Source of the DNA: Saksenaea vasiformis B4078
Taxonomy: Eukaryota; Mucoromycota; Mucoromycetes; Mucorales; Saksenaeaceae
Length of the DNA: 64,000 bases
NCBI GenBank assembly: GCA_000697055.1
Contig: JNDT01001781.1
Coordinates: 1-64,000 of the forward strand
Direction of reading: 5' to 3'
Shown here in pieces: positions 36,323-50,088 of this stretch. Below the pieces are notes generated by a model. It saw nothing but the letters and a program-made list of their open reading frames with translations. It ran no database searches and was not told the origin of the DNA. The position numbers and the translations under genes are program-made. How positions within the stretch are numbered: position 1 is the stretch's first letter; each line of letters starts with the position of its first letter.

Positions 36323-37398
36323 ATGTCACTCATCTACGGTCTTGTTGCTCACGGCTCTACCATTTTAGCTGAACATACGAATAGTTCTGGCAATTTCGCA
36401 ACAGGTACAATGCAATCCATGGAAGAAAGACAGTTTTAATCGGTTGTTCAATTAAAAAAGTCACCCAGGCCATTCTGGAGAAAATCCCACCTAACAACTC
36501 AAAATTGACCTATGTCTACGATCGGTAGGGAAAGAAGAGACAACATAGGAAAGTCTAAGCTTACTGTGAAATAGATACCTTTTCCATTACATTTGTGAGG
36601 ATGGTATTACATACATGTGTATGGCGGATGATTCGTTTGGTCGTCGTGTCCCCTTTGCATTCCTCCAGGATCTTAAGGAAAAATTCTTGGACGCGTATGG
36701 AGCAGAACGAGCGATGCAGTCACCTCCCTATGGTTTAAACGAGTTTGCAAGAGTGATTGCCAAGCAAATGGTAACAAATAACATAGAGCTCTCTCTATAG
36801 CCAATGGGCTGAGTCAATTTCGCCTTCCTTTTTCTTCTTTTTTACTTTGAAAGGAATATTTCTCCACAAATCCCAGTTCCGATCGATTGAAACAAGTTCA
36901 TGGTGAAATTGAACAAGTCAAAGATGTCATGGTTCACAATATTGGTAAAGTTTATTTGAAATAAGTGATTTGCATGATTGAGAAAGGTAAGAATAGAACG
37001 AGTACTTGAACGTGGTGAACGAATCGAACTGTTGGTCGATAAGACGGATAATCTGAATCAGCAGGCATTTGCCTTTAAGAAACGCAGTACGCAGTTGAAG
37101 GTAAAATTAATGACTAACGATCAAAGAAAATGGGATTCATTTTTTACTTCATAGCGAGCCATGTGGTGGAAGAATACCAAATTGATGTGCATGATCGCAC
37201 TGGCCTGTTTCGTACGTGTTGACAGTCATACGTATCTTATTGTCTAACAACACTCTTTTAATATATGTAGTTAATAGCCTATTTCCTAGCAGCATCCATT
37301 TGTGGCTTCCCAGGTAAGAAAAAAAGGGAAGAAAGAAAACCTCAAGTCATTCATTCCTACCTATTGTTGTAGCATTCGGTGATTGCCGCGGTCAATAG
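36323..37398 (+). CDS. VAMP7-like longin R-SNARE
   Basis: Vesicle SNARE for late endosome/vacuole fusion. Eight exons: 36323-36404, 36461-36524, 36575-36770, 36854-36944, 36997-37100, 37155-37211, 37271-37313, 37373-37398. The phases rejoin, giving 220 aa, the same length as animal VAMP7. The longin domain shows MSLIYGLVAHGSTILAEHT, ILEKIPPNNSKLTYVY, YLFHYICEDGITYMCMADD and FAFLQDLKEKF. The R-SNARE helix runs from DRLKQVHGEIEQVKDVM through VLERGERIELLVDKTDNL (central Arg layer). A juxtamembrane WW and a C-terminal anchor (MCMIALACFLIAYFLAAS) end the protein. The exon 2 acceptor AAAAAAG is unusual but is required for the conserved frame. Confidence 0.95.
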
Positions 37399-38628
37399 GG
37401 ATGAGGATGATTAGCCATGAACCAAAGAATCCATGCTATCTGATGAAAAAGAAAAATAAAAAAAATAAAAATAAAAAAAACACCCATCAGCGATCCAGCC
37501 GATCGCCTTTTCTTATATATAGAACCCAGCGGCTTTCCTGTCTTCTCATTTGGCTCCAGCTTGGCTGCCCGAGAGCTTTTCATTTGTTGACAATTGAAGT
37601 AGTCGAAGACTTACATCCTTTTTCATCCATCAGAAAGTTGCAAAACATGTCATAAAACGTGAAAACCCTTCGCTATCTTTTCATTACCATTAACGATTAA
37701 GCATTGATAAACCTTTTCTTTCTTTCTTTCTTCCTATTCAGCGACGTTCCCAGAGTTTTATACTGCAATGTAGCGAGGCCCAAAGGGTCGACTTGACAGC
37801 TACGAAGTGATGTGGCCCGGAATTGAAAGGAAAGTTCCATCGGTTGTCCGATCGCTCCGACGAAAAAAGAGACTAGCCTCTTATCCATTGTACGGTAATG
37901 CCTCCTTTTTGAGTTCCATGGCTTCACGAGTTCGCTACCCCAACCACAGCGATACTGAAGGAGTTAGAATGCCAAGCTTTTCGAAGCAAGCTATTGCTCT
38001 GTATACGCTGCGTATGTCTAATCCATTTTATGCGAAGCATTTATCCATGTAAATCGATGAATTGTCTACTTTGGCAGTGTGCCAATGCTGTGAAAGTGGA
38101 AGCTTACGAAAATGAAAAACATGGGTGCAACTATGCATGCTGTGCTGGTGTTTAAATATGATGGGAATCATGCCCGACAATGAGTCGGGACCGTAACTTC
38201 ATGGCAGCCATGGACAATCAAAGCTCCTTTGTCCTATAGTGAGCGATAAAAACGTAAGGCCATCGGCCGCTCGAACAGCTCACCACATTAGACCGAAAGC
38301 TATAGAATGAACGAACGATTATAGTATCCCCTAAGCTGTTACAAAGCATCGCAAACTTGTTCAAAAAGGAAATCATGTTTTTCAGTCCAAAAATTGCAAA
38401 GTACATAGGTTGTATATATCACCTTTTTCGTTTGATTGCAGATGAAAAAAGTCATCGGGATCGCCAGTGCAGAACTGCATTTTTTTTTAATTAAACAGTT
38501 GCTGTCAAAGTGAGAAGATGATGATGATGAAACAACATCTATGATTATTTCTTTTTTGTCTCCAGCGTGCCGTTAATTGCTTTTATGAAATTGTCAAAGC
38601 GAAACATACATTGTTCTTTTTTTCTTTT
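37399..38628. other. Intergenic, no gene recognised
   Basis: About 1.2 kb between the convergent SNARE and ankyrin genes. An 80-codon plus-strand frame near 37810-38052 and an overlapping minus-strand frame have no recognisable motifs and no supporting splice sites. They could be remnants of a mobile element, but nothing proves this. Confidence 0.4.
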
Positions 38629-39708
38629 TTAAACAAGAGGAGGAGGAGGTGGTGGTGGCGGGGTGTTAGATTTACATGTCTTGGCTTTCCAAGCTTGAAA
38701 AAGCGCTAAAAAATGCCGACGTTGGCCAAGTGTGTCTGCCAAGAGGGCGGCTTGATAAATACAATCGTCCGATGTGTTGTGGGTAAGTAGAAGGGGTATC
38801 ATTTCCAAGAAGCCATGATTTGCTGCGTAGAGGAGCGATGGGTTAGACCCTCGACAGCAAGGGTCTGCACCTGCAGAACGTAATGTCTGAACAAGGTCTA
38901 GTTTACGTTGTTGCACTGCGCGGTACAATGGCGTGTCGTTTGGGTCATTTGGGTCCGCAGCGCTGATGTCGCAGCCGTGACGGATAAGCACATTGAGGCA
39001 TTCCAATCGATTCCAAAAAACAGCTAAACGAACAAGATTCGATGGTGGCGGTTCTTGCGAGGATTCCCGAAGAAGTCGTTCGAGTATAGGAGCATAACCA
39101 GCAAGAATCGATTCTTCGATAGGTAACGTGTCTACACTGGTAGGATTATTTCGACCGCGACGATCCAAAATGATTTCCACAGAATCCAAATGACGATGCA
39201 GTACTGCAAGGTGAATAGGTAGTCGTCCTTGACGATCATGAATATCTAGTCGTGCACCTGCTTCCAAGAGCGCTCCAAGACAATCGGTTTGATTATTCTG
39301 TGCTGCGCAATGAACGGGTGTTTGTCCCAAGTGATTGGTGGCATCCAAATGGACATTGGGATGTTGAAGAATAAGATTGATACCGTCGAGGAATCCGATG
39401 GTTGCGGCGATGTGCAAAGCGGTCATTCCATTTTTTGTGGCATTGGGATCAAGATCACCTTGTTGTAAAAGCAGCCGGACAGCGGGTTCGGATCGGCTCT
39501 GACAAGCCCAACATAATAAATTCCACCCTCGTCGATTATCATGTACATTAGGTGAACCGCCGAGATTTAAGTATTTTTCCAAGATAGGTACATCTAACTT
39601 GACTTGCTTTCTTGGATAAGCAGGACTGACTGATCGTTTTCGTTTATGAAGTACAACTGGTTCACTATCGGGTGATGTGGGTGGTGAAGGGAAATAAGAA
39701 GATTGCAT
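38629..39708 (-). CDS. Ankyrin-repeat protein
   Basis: Single-exon, 359 aa from the ATG at 39708 (MQSSYFPSPP). The N-terminus has Ser/Pro-rich sequence and a basic patch RKRSVSP..RKQVK that could act as a nuclear signal. About eight ankyrin units follow, with hallmark cores GMTALHIAATIGFLDGI, GQTPVHCAAQNNQTDC, GRLPIHLAVLHRHLDSV and DTPLYRAVQQRKLDLVQTL. The overall layout resembles I-kappa-B/Bcl-3-type ankyrin proteins. The C-terminus is a run of eight Pro. The frame stays open upstream to an ATG at 39900, but that extension contains an Ile run made by ATT repeats and is more likely 5' UTR. Confidence 0.82.
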   Translation of the reverse strand: MQSSYFPSPPTSPDSEPVVLHKRKRSVSPAYPRKQVKLDVPILEKYLNLGGSPNVHDNRRGWNLLCWACQSRSEPAVRLLLQQGDLDPNATKNGMTALHIAATIGFLDGINLILQHPNVHLDATNHLGQTPVHCAAQNNQTDCLGALLEAGARLDIHDRQGRLPIHLAVLHRHLDSVEIILDRRGRNNPTSVDTLPIEESILAGYAPILERLLRESSQEPPPSNLVRLAVFWNRLECLNVLIRHGCDISAADPNDPNDTPLYRAVQQRKLDLVQTLRSAGADPCCRGSNPSLLYAANHGFLEMIPLLLTHNTSDDCIYQAALLADTLGQRRHFLALFQAWKAKTCKSNTPPPPPPPPLV

Positions 39709-39866
39709 AGTTTTTGACGAATTGATGGGAAAAGAAAAGAGAAAGATGTAATGCAAAATAATAATAATAATAATAATGCTACTAATAAACTCTAAAGCGG
39801 ACCTTAAAGAGAAAAGCCTGGATTTGTACTGATCGACGTTACCCGTTTTCTTGGCAAAACGATGCA

Positions 39867-40428
39867 ATGTCCCCCAAAACCTTCTCTTGGCGTAACACAT
39901 CCGATGATGATGATGACCAAAACAACTCTGTTATCTTTGTGACAGAAACCAAAACCCCTGCCATAAACGACCCCCTCGTAAGGTATAAGAAAAATGAGGG
40001 AAAAGGGAAAAGGAAGGGAGTGCGTGTGTGTGGTGGTACACACGTATCTTGCCATTTTTCCTTGTTTTCTTTTCTGTTTGTGTTTGTTTTTTTTTATCAA
40101 GTCACAGGGTGCTGTCATGGAAGAAGTAGAGAACGAGGGAGAGATCTTGGCAACCTTATGCCTAGAATGCTATCTATCCTTTTGTTCACTTGGTACAAAG
40201 GCCAAGAAATTTCCAAGCGTCTTGGGCCCCACGGAGTTTTTCCTGGGGAAGGTTAGTTTATCGCCGCACAGTTCGTCCAATGAAAAAGTCTTTTTAATGA
40301 CAATGATTGTGTGTGAACAAGAAGAAAAAATGATTACTATACAACTTGGGACTATTAAAAAAAGAGAGAGGGGTTTCACAAGTGAAAAGAAGGGAGGTAA
40401 AAAGAAGAAGGATGTTATGTATGTGTAA
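39867..40428 (+). CDS. Possible small gene antisense to the ankyrin-gene leader
   Basis: Two exons can be drawn: 39867-39977 and 40108-40428, joined by a GTAAGG..CACAG intron of 130 nt in phase 0, giving 143 aa. The protein begins MSPKTFSWRNTSDDDDDQ, includes a Cys-containing stretch (ILATLCLECYLSFCS) and ends in a Lys-rich tail. No family was recognised. It diverges from the ankyrin gene and overlaps the open frame extending that gene upstream, so only one of the two extended models is likely to be coding. It stops 71 bp before the 3' end of the sugar-transporter gene. Confidence 0.3.
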
Positions 40429-40499
40429 GGAAAAAAAAAAGAGTATGTGTGTAAAAAAAATAAAAAAAGAAAGAAAGAAAGGGTAGGTTTACATGGTTA

Positions 40500-42118
40500 T
40501 TATTGTTTTTGTTGTTGTTCCTTTAACAAGGCGGTGATATCCAAGTCGGCCCAACCCAGTTCACGTCCCAGCTGTTCAATGGATTTCTTCTTTGTTTCAG
40601 GTACAAAGATCAGGATGAAGAAACCGGTGACGAAGGAAATACCAGCAAAGATCAAGAAGACATAGGGACCGCATGCGCTCTGGAGAGTGGGGAAAATCAG
40701 ACCAATGACGAAGTTACAGAGCCAGTTGAGGGCCAGCGCGACGGAAGAAGCCGCGCCCACCGCATAAGTCGGGTAGACTTCGGCTGTGATAACAAAGGGA
40801 ATCATGCCAAGACCAACCGCAAAGGAAGCAACAAACATCATGATACAGACAACTTGCAGAGGACCGATGAGGAACTTGAGACCGATGCACATCAAAACGC
40901 CAAAGACGCACATGCCAATGGCGGAGATCAAAAGTAGCATTTTGCGACCAAGGCGATCGATCAGACCCAGACCAACAAACGTCAGTACGACATTGAGGGC
41001 GGCAACACCGACAGTGACATGAGCAGCACGGTCCTGGAAAGAAGTGGCAAAGATACTGGTGGAATAGTACATGATAGCGTTGATACCCGTCAACTGGGAA
41101 GCGGCGTGAATCAACATCATCTTGATGCTCAATATAGCCAGAACAGGGATCTTCATGAGTTGTATAAAAGTCAAAGAAACTTCGGACTCGAAAGCAGCGC
41201 TCTTCTCTTCGTTGGCCTGGAAACCAACAGCAGAGTCACCTTCGTTGCTGGGCTCCTTCTTCTTCTCTTCCTTGTTGCCACCCTTGGAAAGAGCAAGCAC
41301 CATGTCGGCGAATTCTTCTTCAATATCACCATTGCGCAACTTGAGGAGTTCCACACGGGCTTCGTCCACACGGTTTTCGGTAATCAACCAACGAGGAGAG
41401 CGGGCACAGAAAGGCAAAAGAACCATTTGAAGAATAGAAGGAGCAACAGTCATGACGACAACGATACGCCAGCCAACGGCAGAGTTCAGACCAAGACCAA
41501 TGGCTTCAATTAGCAAAATACCAATGGTCATAAACAATTGAAGAACAGAACCAAGAGCACCACGGTACTGGGGAGGGGAGATTTCGGCAATGTACATGGA
41601 AATCACCACGGTCATGAAACCACTACCAATACCAACAAAGATACGACCAATGGCAAACTGTGCACTGGTTGTAGCAGTGGAAAGCAGGGTAGCACCAATG
41701 AAGAAGGAAACGTTGATAAGGATCATAGCATCACGACGACCAAAGCGTTTGGCCATAGGATTGGCAATCATAGCACCGATCAAGCCACCAATAGCGAACA
41801 TGCCTGTGGCAACACCCCTAGAAGCAAAAAAAAAAAAAATTGAATAGAATGATTAGATAAGCTTTTCTTCAGCAAACAGGGAAACGGCGGGTTGTTGTTG
41901 TTGTCTTACCAAATCCAGTCGCCCATTGGCAGACATTGGGGCAAGGGTGAGTTGGGATAATAGGTCACCTGGCCTTTAGGAACGCCAGGACAGTATCTGA
42001 CAGCATCACCAGGAATATTTAAACTTGAGGTGTTAAAACCAGAGTTCAATGCACCAAGAGAGGCTACGACAACACAAAAGAAAACGTAGGGTCGGAGACC
42101 AGCTTGTCTGGAATCCAT
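40500..42118 (-). CDS. MFS sugar transporter (sugar porter/GLUT-like)
   Basis: Plasma-membrane hexose-type transporter. Exons 41910-42118 and 40500-41817, in phase, 508 aa. Twelve membrane spans can be traced. Sugar-porter signatures are GLIGAMIANPMAKRFGRRDAM (loop 2-3), GRIFVGIGSGFMT, YIAEISPPQYRGALGS, ARSPRWLI, QLTGINAIMYYS (QLS/QQxxGxN region), DRLGRKMLLL, and PETKKKSIEQL at the end. The variant ARSPRWL replaces the usual PESPRWL. The central cytosolic loop carries an extra Lys/Glu-rich insert. Substrate specificity cannot be assigned; the family includes glucose carriers. Confidence 0.93.
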
Positions 42119-43460
42119 GGTTACAGTTAATAAGTGGGTAAAAAAATAAAAAAAAAAAGTAGAAACTGGATAACGAGGGAAAACAAACACACCTCTATTT
42201 AAACACTCCGGGTTTTTCAGTGCTGAGTTTTTCCGTGATGGCCGTTTTTCAGGCAATTCGTTGGGATTGGTCCGTTCGTGCTCATCCAGGGTCCGTCCAG
42301 TGGATGAAATAATCAAGAGAAGAACGCGGGAAAACGCTTCCATCCTGTAGGGTCCCCGTCCAACCGGATCCCGGTTCATACGAATAAATACGTGTCTTCT
42401 CTATGTGATCCCTTCGATCCGAAGAGATCTGTCCTATTACTGCTTTGTAAGTATTTGACTAATTACATTTTTTTTTCTCTGTTTTGGTTCCTGAATTGGG
42501 CTAACCGTCCGTTCGTCTGGGATTGGTAAAATCTGGAACCAATAAAAGTTTTTCTTCCCGCGTTTTACGATAAATCCCGCACCAATGACACTAGACTGAA
42601 AAGGAACCACCCCACTTTTTCCAGCTTTTCCTTTGATATTCAATGCCAGACCCTAACAATGGGAAACAACAGAAGATCAGTCGTTTTTTTTTCCTTGTTA
42701 AACCTGGGAAAAAACAAGCTAAACTTTATCTTTGTGTACGATCACTGTAGAACGGTACATGTCGATCATAACATGGGCAATAGAGATAAACAAAGAAAAT
42801 ACGTGATGTTATTTTTTTTCTTTTTCGTCTTTGTCACACTGGAACACGTTGTTTTCCTTCTCAACCGTCCAAAATTAGGATTTTTCTTTTTTCTCGACGG
42901 CGTCCGCGCCCCCAGCTCCAAAAAAAAAGTGGTATGATGGCATCTTCTGGAAAGGTGAAAAAGTGGAAAGACTTTCGGGATCACGGCGATGTCGCTTGTT
43001 CCAGAGAACAGAGACGGGGTGGTTCCGGTACTTATTACCTTAACTTTTTGACAGCTTCTCCTTTGACCGCGGAAACGCAAGAAATCATGTGAAAACGAAA
43101 ATACTTTTCTTCACCGCTTCCTTTGCCGGACAAGCTGGCTTTTGAAATTATGCTGCAGTCAGTCTGTGTTTTCTCAGTTACATCTTGCTTTAATGAAAGA
43201 ATGCATCTTTTGTATCACATAGAAAGAAGTGAAGCACACTGCAGCTTTACATACATGTTGCATTCGGAGCACGAAACATGCTCCTCTTTATTATTTTTTG
43301 TCCGCTGAGGTTCTGAAACTTGAAACTACTCCAATCGGTTGAAGGAGAGAGAAAAAGAAAAATTTTTCTTTTCTTTGGGTAAAAAAGTGGACATAGTACA
43401 AGGTGATGTCGTATGATACAAGAAGGTGATTATTTACATAGATTGTTGGATTTTTTTTTC
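42119..43460. other. Intergenic, no gene recognised
   Basis: About 1.3 kb between the transporter start and the PKA stop, both on the minus strand. It contains the transporter promoter (T-rich, with GGAT/GGTCC-rich segments near 42250-42370). Open frames near 42437-42937 and 42950-43080 show no motif. Confidence 0.5.
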
Positions 43461-45156
<1,696 letters not shown>

Positions 45157-47599
45157 GATAAGGTGCCTGCCTTCAAAAATGAAATGCAATGGAATCACGG
45201 GGACGGTCTTTGCTTTTATACGTCCTGGGTCGGAGGTTTCAGATAACGATAAATCGCTAGTTCTTGCTGGTGTTCAAAAAAATTTTTTGAGCCAGTACAG
45301 TTTACTCTTTTGGTAGCAGATCGATCTCCGAGAGCAACTTCTTTGGCCAGATTTAACAAGATAAGACTAATATTACGTAGTGTCGTCAAGTCGCAATAAA
45401 ACTTAAATTGGGGACCGTGATCTTGATTGATAATGCCCTTCTTTACTTTTTATAATTTTTTTACTGTTTAAAGCAAAAACATTGACGCTACATGTTATAG
45501 TAAAGGTAACATTGGATATTGCAATAAAAGGAAAACTTTGCCCTTGACCCAAAGCAGAGAAGCTACTCCTTTGCTCAAGCGCCCAGCTACGTATTTAAAC
45601 ATCCGCTACCAATCGGGAAGCATCATCAGTAAGCGTATCAGTACGTTTTCTCGTTATCACATCCGTAATGGACAAGACAACAGTACGTGCATGTCAACAT
45701 GTCATCGTTCGTTACACAGCACATGAGAAAGATCTGGCTTGGACATGTAAAGTTCAATACTACTAAACACCTTTTTTTGGCTGGGCTGGAGATTTGTGTC
45801 ACCAGCATCAGATAATTGGGGTTGGTTAACGATCGGAAAGCTTGCATAGATCTATTCCGATCAGTGTTATGAGATAGAGGTTTTGCTCGAAAAACATGTA
45901 CGGAAACGTCATTCTTGTCGCAGAAACCAACGCTATCTGACGTCCCAAAGCCGTAGCTTGGGAAATCCATACATTGCATGCAATTATAGTAGCATAACGA
46001 AATCTATACTGCGGGTCATTGATTTATTTGTCTGCTCTTCGAATAAGCTAGTACTACTGGTATTTCACATCCATGACTCTTTATGATGCGGTATACGTAA
46101 CTGCCTGCCCGTCCATAAACAAAAGTACCATGCAAAACACAATTCGATAGAGGAGGAAGACGTCTAATTTTCTACCGAAAGCTCTAGTAATTCTGATTTT
46201 CTATGCCGTAAAGAAGGTATTGAGCGTAAGAGCAGGTAGGGCTTAAACGGGTTACATTAGAGTGTCGATGTGAAAGACTGTCGAACCATCTATCTAGCAG
46301 AAGCCATATCCGAATCACTAAGTTTGTCTTCTCCTCCACTGCTCACCAGCGAGAATGATGTCCGCTCGGAAGACGATATGGAACCTTCTTTGGTCGCCCC
46401 GCTACTTATTTTTGCATACTCAAAGCTATATTAAAGTCCCTTTGGACATGTGCAACCTTATGTCCTGGCGAATGATCCCAGGGATATGATAGTTCAGTTG
46501 TGAACGAGCTACACACGATAGAATCACCGGCATTATCTTTAGGCCAGTTTGGTATTTTCCAGGATTAACTGACATGCTGCACTTAGTTGTCGGTTCGCTT
46601 TTCTGTGGCGTTGTAGTTAATGGCAACGCGGTATCGCGGTTTTCTATTGAGCACCCTGGAGCAAACAGCTTTTGCCGCACACCGGTATCCTTCTGACAAT
46701 AATATTTGGGAGTACAAAAAAAATGGCTCATCATATTCCCTCACTGCCTTTGTAACTAGAATATCTGGTTGTGATTCAGGAAAGTGGCCTTGTAATATGT
46801 CAACAAGAAGGTCATGAATCATTCACATTATTTTCCCTTTTTTAGGAAAAAAAATGGTCTCGTATTGCCGTTTACATCTTGAAATAGGTTAAACCTAAAT
46901 CCTTTTGCACCTATATAGCCTGCATGATAACTCTTCTATATGTTAATAATGATAATGACTCTATGGATCCCTCTAGGTTGGGAAAAAAGTGACGTGGACG
47001 GACATGCATCGGATGAAAAGTTTTTCTCACTTACTTAATATACAATGGATACACCTAGAAATATGTGCATGCCTGCGGAGTGACATGGGTGCCAGGTTTT
47101 GTGTATCATCATTTCAGTCACCTGACAAACTGTTATTTCCAGGATCCATGAGATATAGCGTCTTACATGATTTTACATTCTATCTACTTCCATTTTTAAT
47201 ACGCTCTACACGGGCCAATGAATCAGGATCTGAAGTTCAATTGTGTCGTAGCATGTGCGTGCGCCATTGGTAATGATTCAAAAACTAGCATGATGAGAGG
47301 ATAAATTTCGTTGATAGATAATTAAAATGGGGGTTCCACTAAAGTATTAAGCGTATCGGGCGTGATCATGCTCCACGTCGTCTGTTTCAAAGCACGACAG
47401 ATCCGGGGTAGCTAGAATCAATGTCCGTTGCACTAGAGAATCGATAACTACAAAGTCAGCAATGCGGGGCCCTCGCTCATGTCCCGACGGTCATGTTCGA
47501 AAACACAAGACTGTCTCAGGCAGCGATACTGTATCATTTTTACTTATGCAACTCTCTAGTATACCACGAGCAAACAGAATATCTATTTCTAGGATGATA
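45157..47599. other. Gene-poor region
   Basis: About 2.4 kb with no recognised gene. It includes the PKA promoter. A possible orphan coding tail lies on the minus strand at 46290-46434 (Ser-rich, ending SDSDMASAR and stop, preceded by an acceptor-like AG). A 100-codon minus-strand frame at 46426-46734 has no motif. Confidence 0.45.
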
Positions 47600-48290
47600 T
47601 GCTCCGAATCATCTCGTCTTATCCAAACAAAGATTGTTTGTCTATTACGTAATTTAGCATTAGAATGACAAGATAGCAGTGCTTATGATAGAAGGTAAAA
47701 AGTCGCAGAACACTATGCCTAGTAAAGCAAGACCTAGTAGCACATCCCAACCAGCTTTTAAAAGGCAGGCAGGTGGGTTAGACGTGCCTGTCTCAATTGT
47801 ACGGAGCAATGATCTCTTGTTTTAAGGGAAAGAAAAACGGCTTGGGGTGATTCCGGACCATAGTTAAGAAAAGAATAGGAATGAAAACTGTGCTAACCAA
47901 GTAAAAATAGTAAAGGCTTTATTTCGAACGGTATGTCCTAGGCTTTCTTTCCTGCTTCAGGCACGACGATTTCCCTTATGAATTGCTCGGAGTTCCTATT
48001 AAAAAATAAGGGCGAGTCTTATTTTCGTACCACCTTTGTTTGCCTTTACCACGTTACTGCGTTATGACGGTTTGTTATCGCTTGCGCGTCATGAGCTCTT
48101 CGGTCATAGGTACATTTGTAAAACAAACAGAATTGGTAAGGACGGAGCACTGCATTAGCAATTGCATACACAAAAGGTCCCAATGTAGCACGGGGCACGA
48201 TCATGCGATGGAACAAAAAACCAAAATAAGGAATTTATCCCAGATCAAAGTGTTCATATAAACAAGGTGGCTCACCTTAGCAGCGCGATG
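47600..48290 (-). pseudogene. Diverged duplicate of the 3' end of the RalGAP-alpha gene
   Basis: This segment is a direct, diverged copy of 49765-50435, displaced by about 2.15 kb. It reproduces the penultimate and last coding exons (the peptide matches IPYFG.LF.RMIV.RATLGP, then ITNRH, then EQF) together with about 300 bp of 3' flank. The stop falls at 47938-47940. The copy keeps an open frame with a 9-nt in-frame deletion and keeps the last intron's GT and AG, but the acceptor in front of the penultimate exon is lost (GGGATAA replaces TAGATAG). The rest of the gene is absent, including the catalytic Asn exon. Confidence 0.85.
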
Positions 48291-50088
48291 GCCAAGAATG
48301 GCAATTGCGGTGTCCTACAGGATCGATCGCCAAGTTTCTGCACAGTTTGGCCTGCTTCTTTTGCTTTCTAGCAACTAAATGGGTTATAAAGTTGCATCAA
48401 TGCAAATGTTATAAAACCCACTTTTAAATAGAGATTGAGGATTCCTGAATGACACACTTAGAAAGTAAGGCCATTATATGCGAGGATTCTATAGTGCCTT
48501 CATTTTATAGCCTTGCAAACTATGTTCTTCGCTTTTTAGAAAAGGAAACTTGTCTAAAAACCTCAATAATTAAAAGTCCTCAATATGGGAAGGTTAATGC
48601 TTGAATTCAAGTAATCAATACTATAGAGAGACATGAAATAGTACAGAAATAGTTTCAAACTTAGGCGCCATTCTGAGTACAACGGGCGCGCGATACACTT
48701 ATATTCTACTATCCATACTCGCACAGCATTCCAAACTCGTATATTTTGTCCTCTACAACCACGTCTTGCTTCCATTTCCATTTTCTGGGTAGAGTCGAGC
48801 GAAAGAAATTTCGCGGTGAAGTCACCTCTCATCTCCGCAGTAAGGACGCATGGATCAGATTTCGATCCCTAGACGTTGATTAGTATAATTTCGATGTGTC
48901 AGCGTGTTTCCACAATATTCATATTTGAGGATGATGTGGGTTTAGAAGAACATGAGGAAGAATTTTTAGATTTCCTGCCTGCTTATATTTGCGCGTAGAA
49001 GGCTATTACGATCCACTTCGATATATGTGCAGACATATGCATGCTTACCTGTCATGCTTCCGCGTGCGGAGAGAGGCATGATTTCCAGAGCTTCAGCATG
49101 ATGTTGAAGCTGTTGGTCTCCACAACATGATGGATCAGGTATAGCGGAGGGGGTTTCTAGAGACACTGCAACATGACATTTAACTTCCTCAAAACCAAAA
49201 GCTTCTTGAGATAAATACCCTTTTCTTTCTGAGAATTTATGGAGTGGAATGCTGCTCGTATTTCTGGAGCACTGCAAACAGTGGAAGCTTGAAGTTGGAA
49301 GACTCTAAAGTGGGAGCATTTCAAAAAGACGAAATGCCTCGGATGACAAGGTACACAGAGCAGATACTCATGTCAGATATAAGAACTTCACGGACGGTGG
49401 AATATGTTAAAAGTAGTAACCAATATACGAGTTCAGATCGATTTATGGAGTGTCCTGTTGGAGTGTCCCTACGTAGTAATTTCCCTATTTTGCAGATTTC
49501 AATCAGCTTTGTGTTGTAAAGTGATTCCTTCTACATTGCCATCCTATTTACTAACCATGAATAATTTTGTACAAATCCCTTAAATGAAGACTATGCATAA
49601 TAGTCGTCTGTTATTCTTCAATCTTTTTCGTTACGATATCGGTCAACGTCTGAGCTACAGTTAATTTCAAAAACATAGACTACGTTCGAAAATGGAACAG
49701 CATTGTTCTTCTATGCAGCAGCTTGTTCTATCACAAGACGCAGAAGAGTCTTTTTTTCTAGAACCACGTCCTCAGGAATTTTCTCTGTACCAAAACTAGC
49801 TGTCCATTACATAATTGAATATCAGAGTGACGAGATAGCATTATAGCGGTAGAGAGAAAAAAGAAAATGTAAGAGCACCATGTCTAGGAAAGCAAGAGCT
49901 AACGTATCTGAATCGCAGGAGCCTGGTGCAACTACCCCAATTGTATACCGAGCAATTTTTAAAAAGAATTGTTCGCGTGATTACGGATTATTGTTAAGAA
50001 AGAAAAAACAAGAACACTTTGCTAACTAAGTAAAAAAAAAATAGTAGAGGTTTCTTTCGAAAATGGTATGCTGCCAGTGTGTGGTTTT
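48291..50088. other. Intergenic between RalGAP stop and its 3' duplicate
   Basis: About 1.8 kb. The part from about 49765 is the RalGAP 3' flank that is also present in the duplicate. The remaining 1.4 kb shows nothing recognisable apart from the short tandem motif at 49447-49471. Confidence 0.5.
49447..49471. repeat. Short tandem motif, copy 2
   Basis: GGAGTGTCC, four bases, GGAGTGTCC, then CTA, one base different from 13833-13857. Possibly a transposon end left behind. Confidence 0.5.

Noticed and set aside
39709..39900. N-terminal extension of the ankyrin protein to an upstream ATG
   Set aside because: Includes an Ile run from ATT microsatellite; the downstream ATG gives a normal N-terminus.
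48835..48880. tRNA-like T-arm (GGATC..TTCGATCC)
   Set aside because: No matching acceptor, D or anticodon arms could be drawn upstream.
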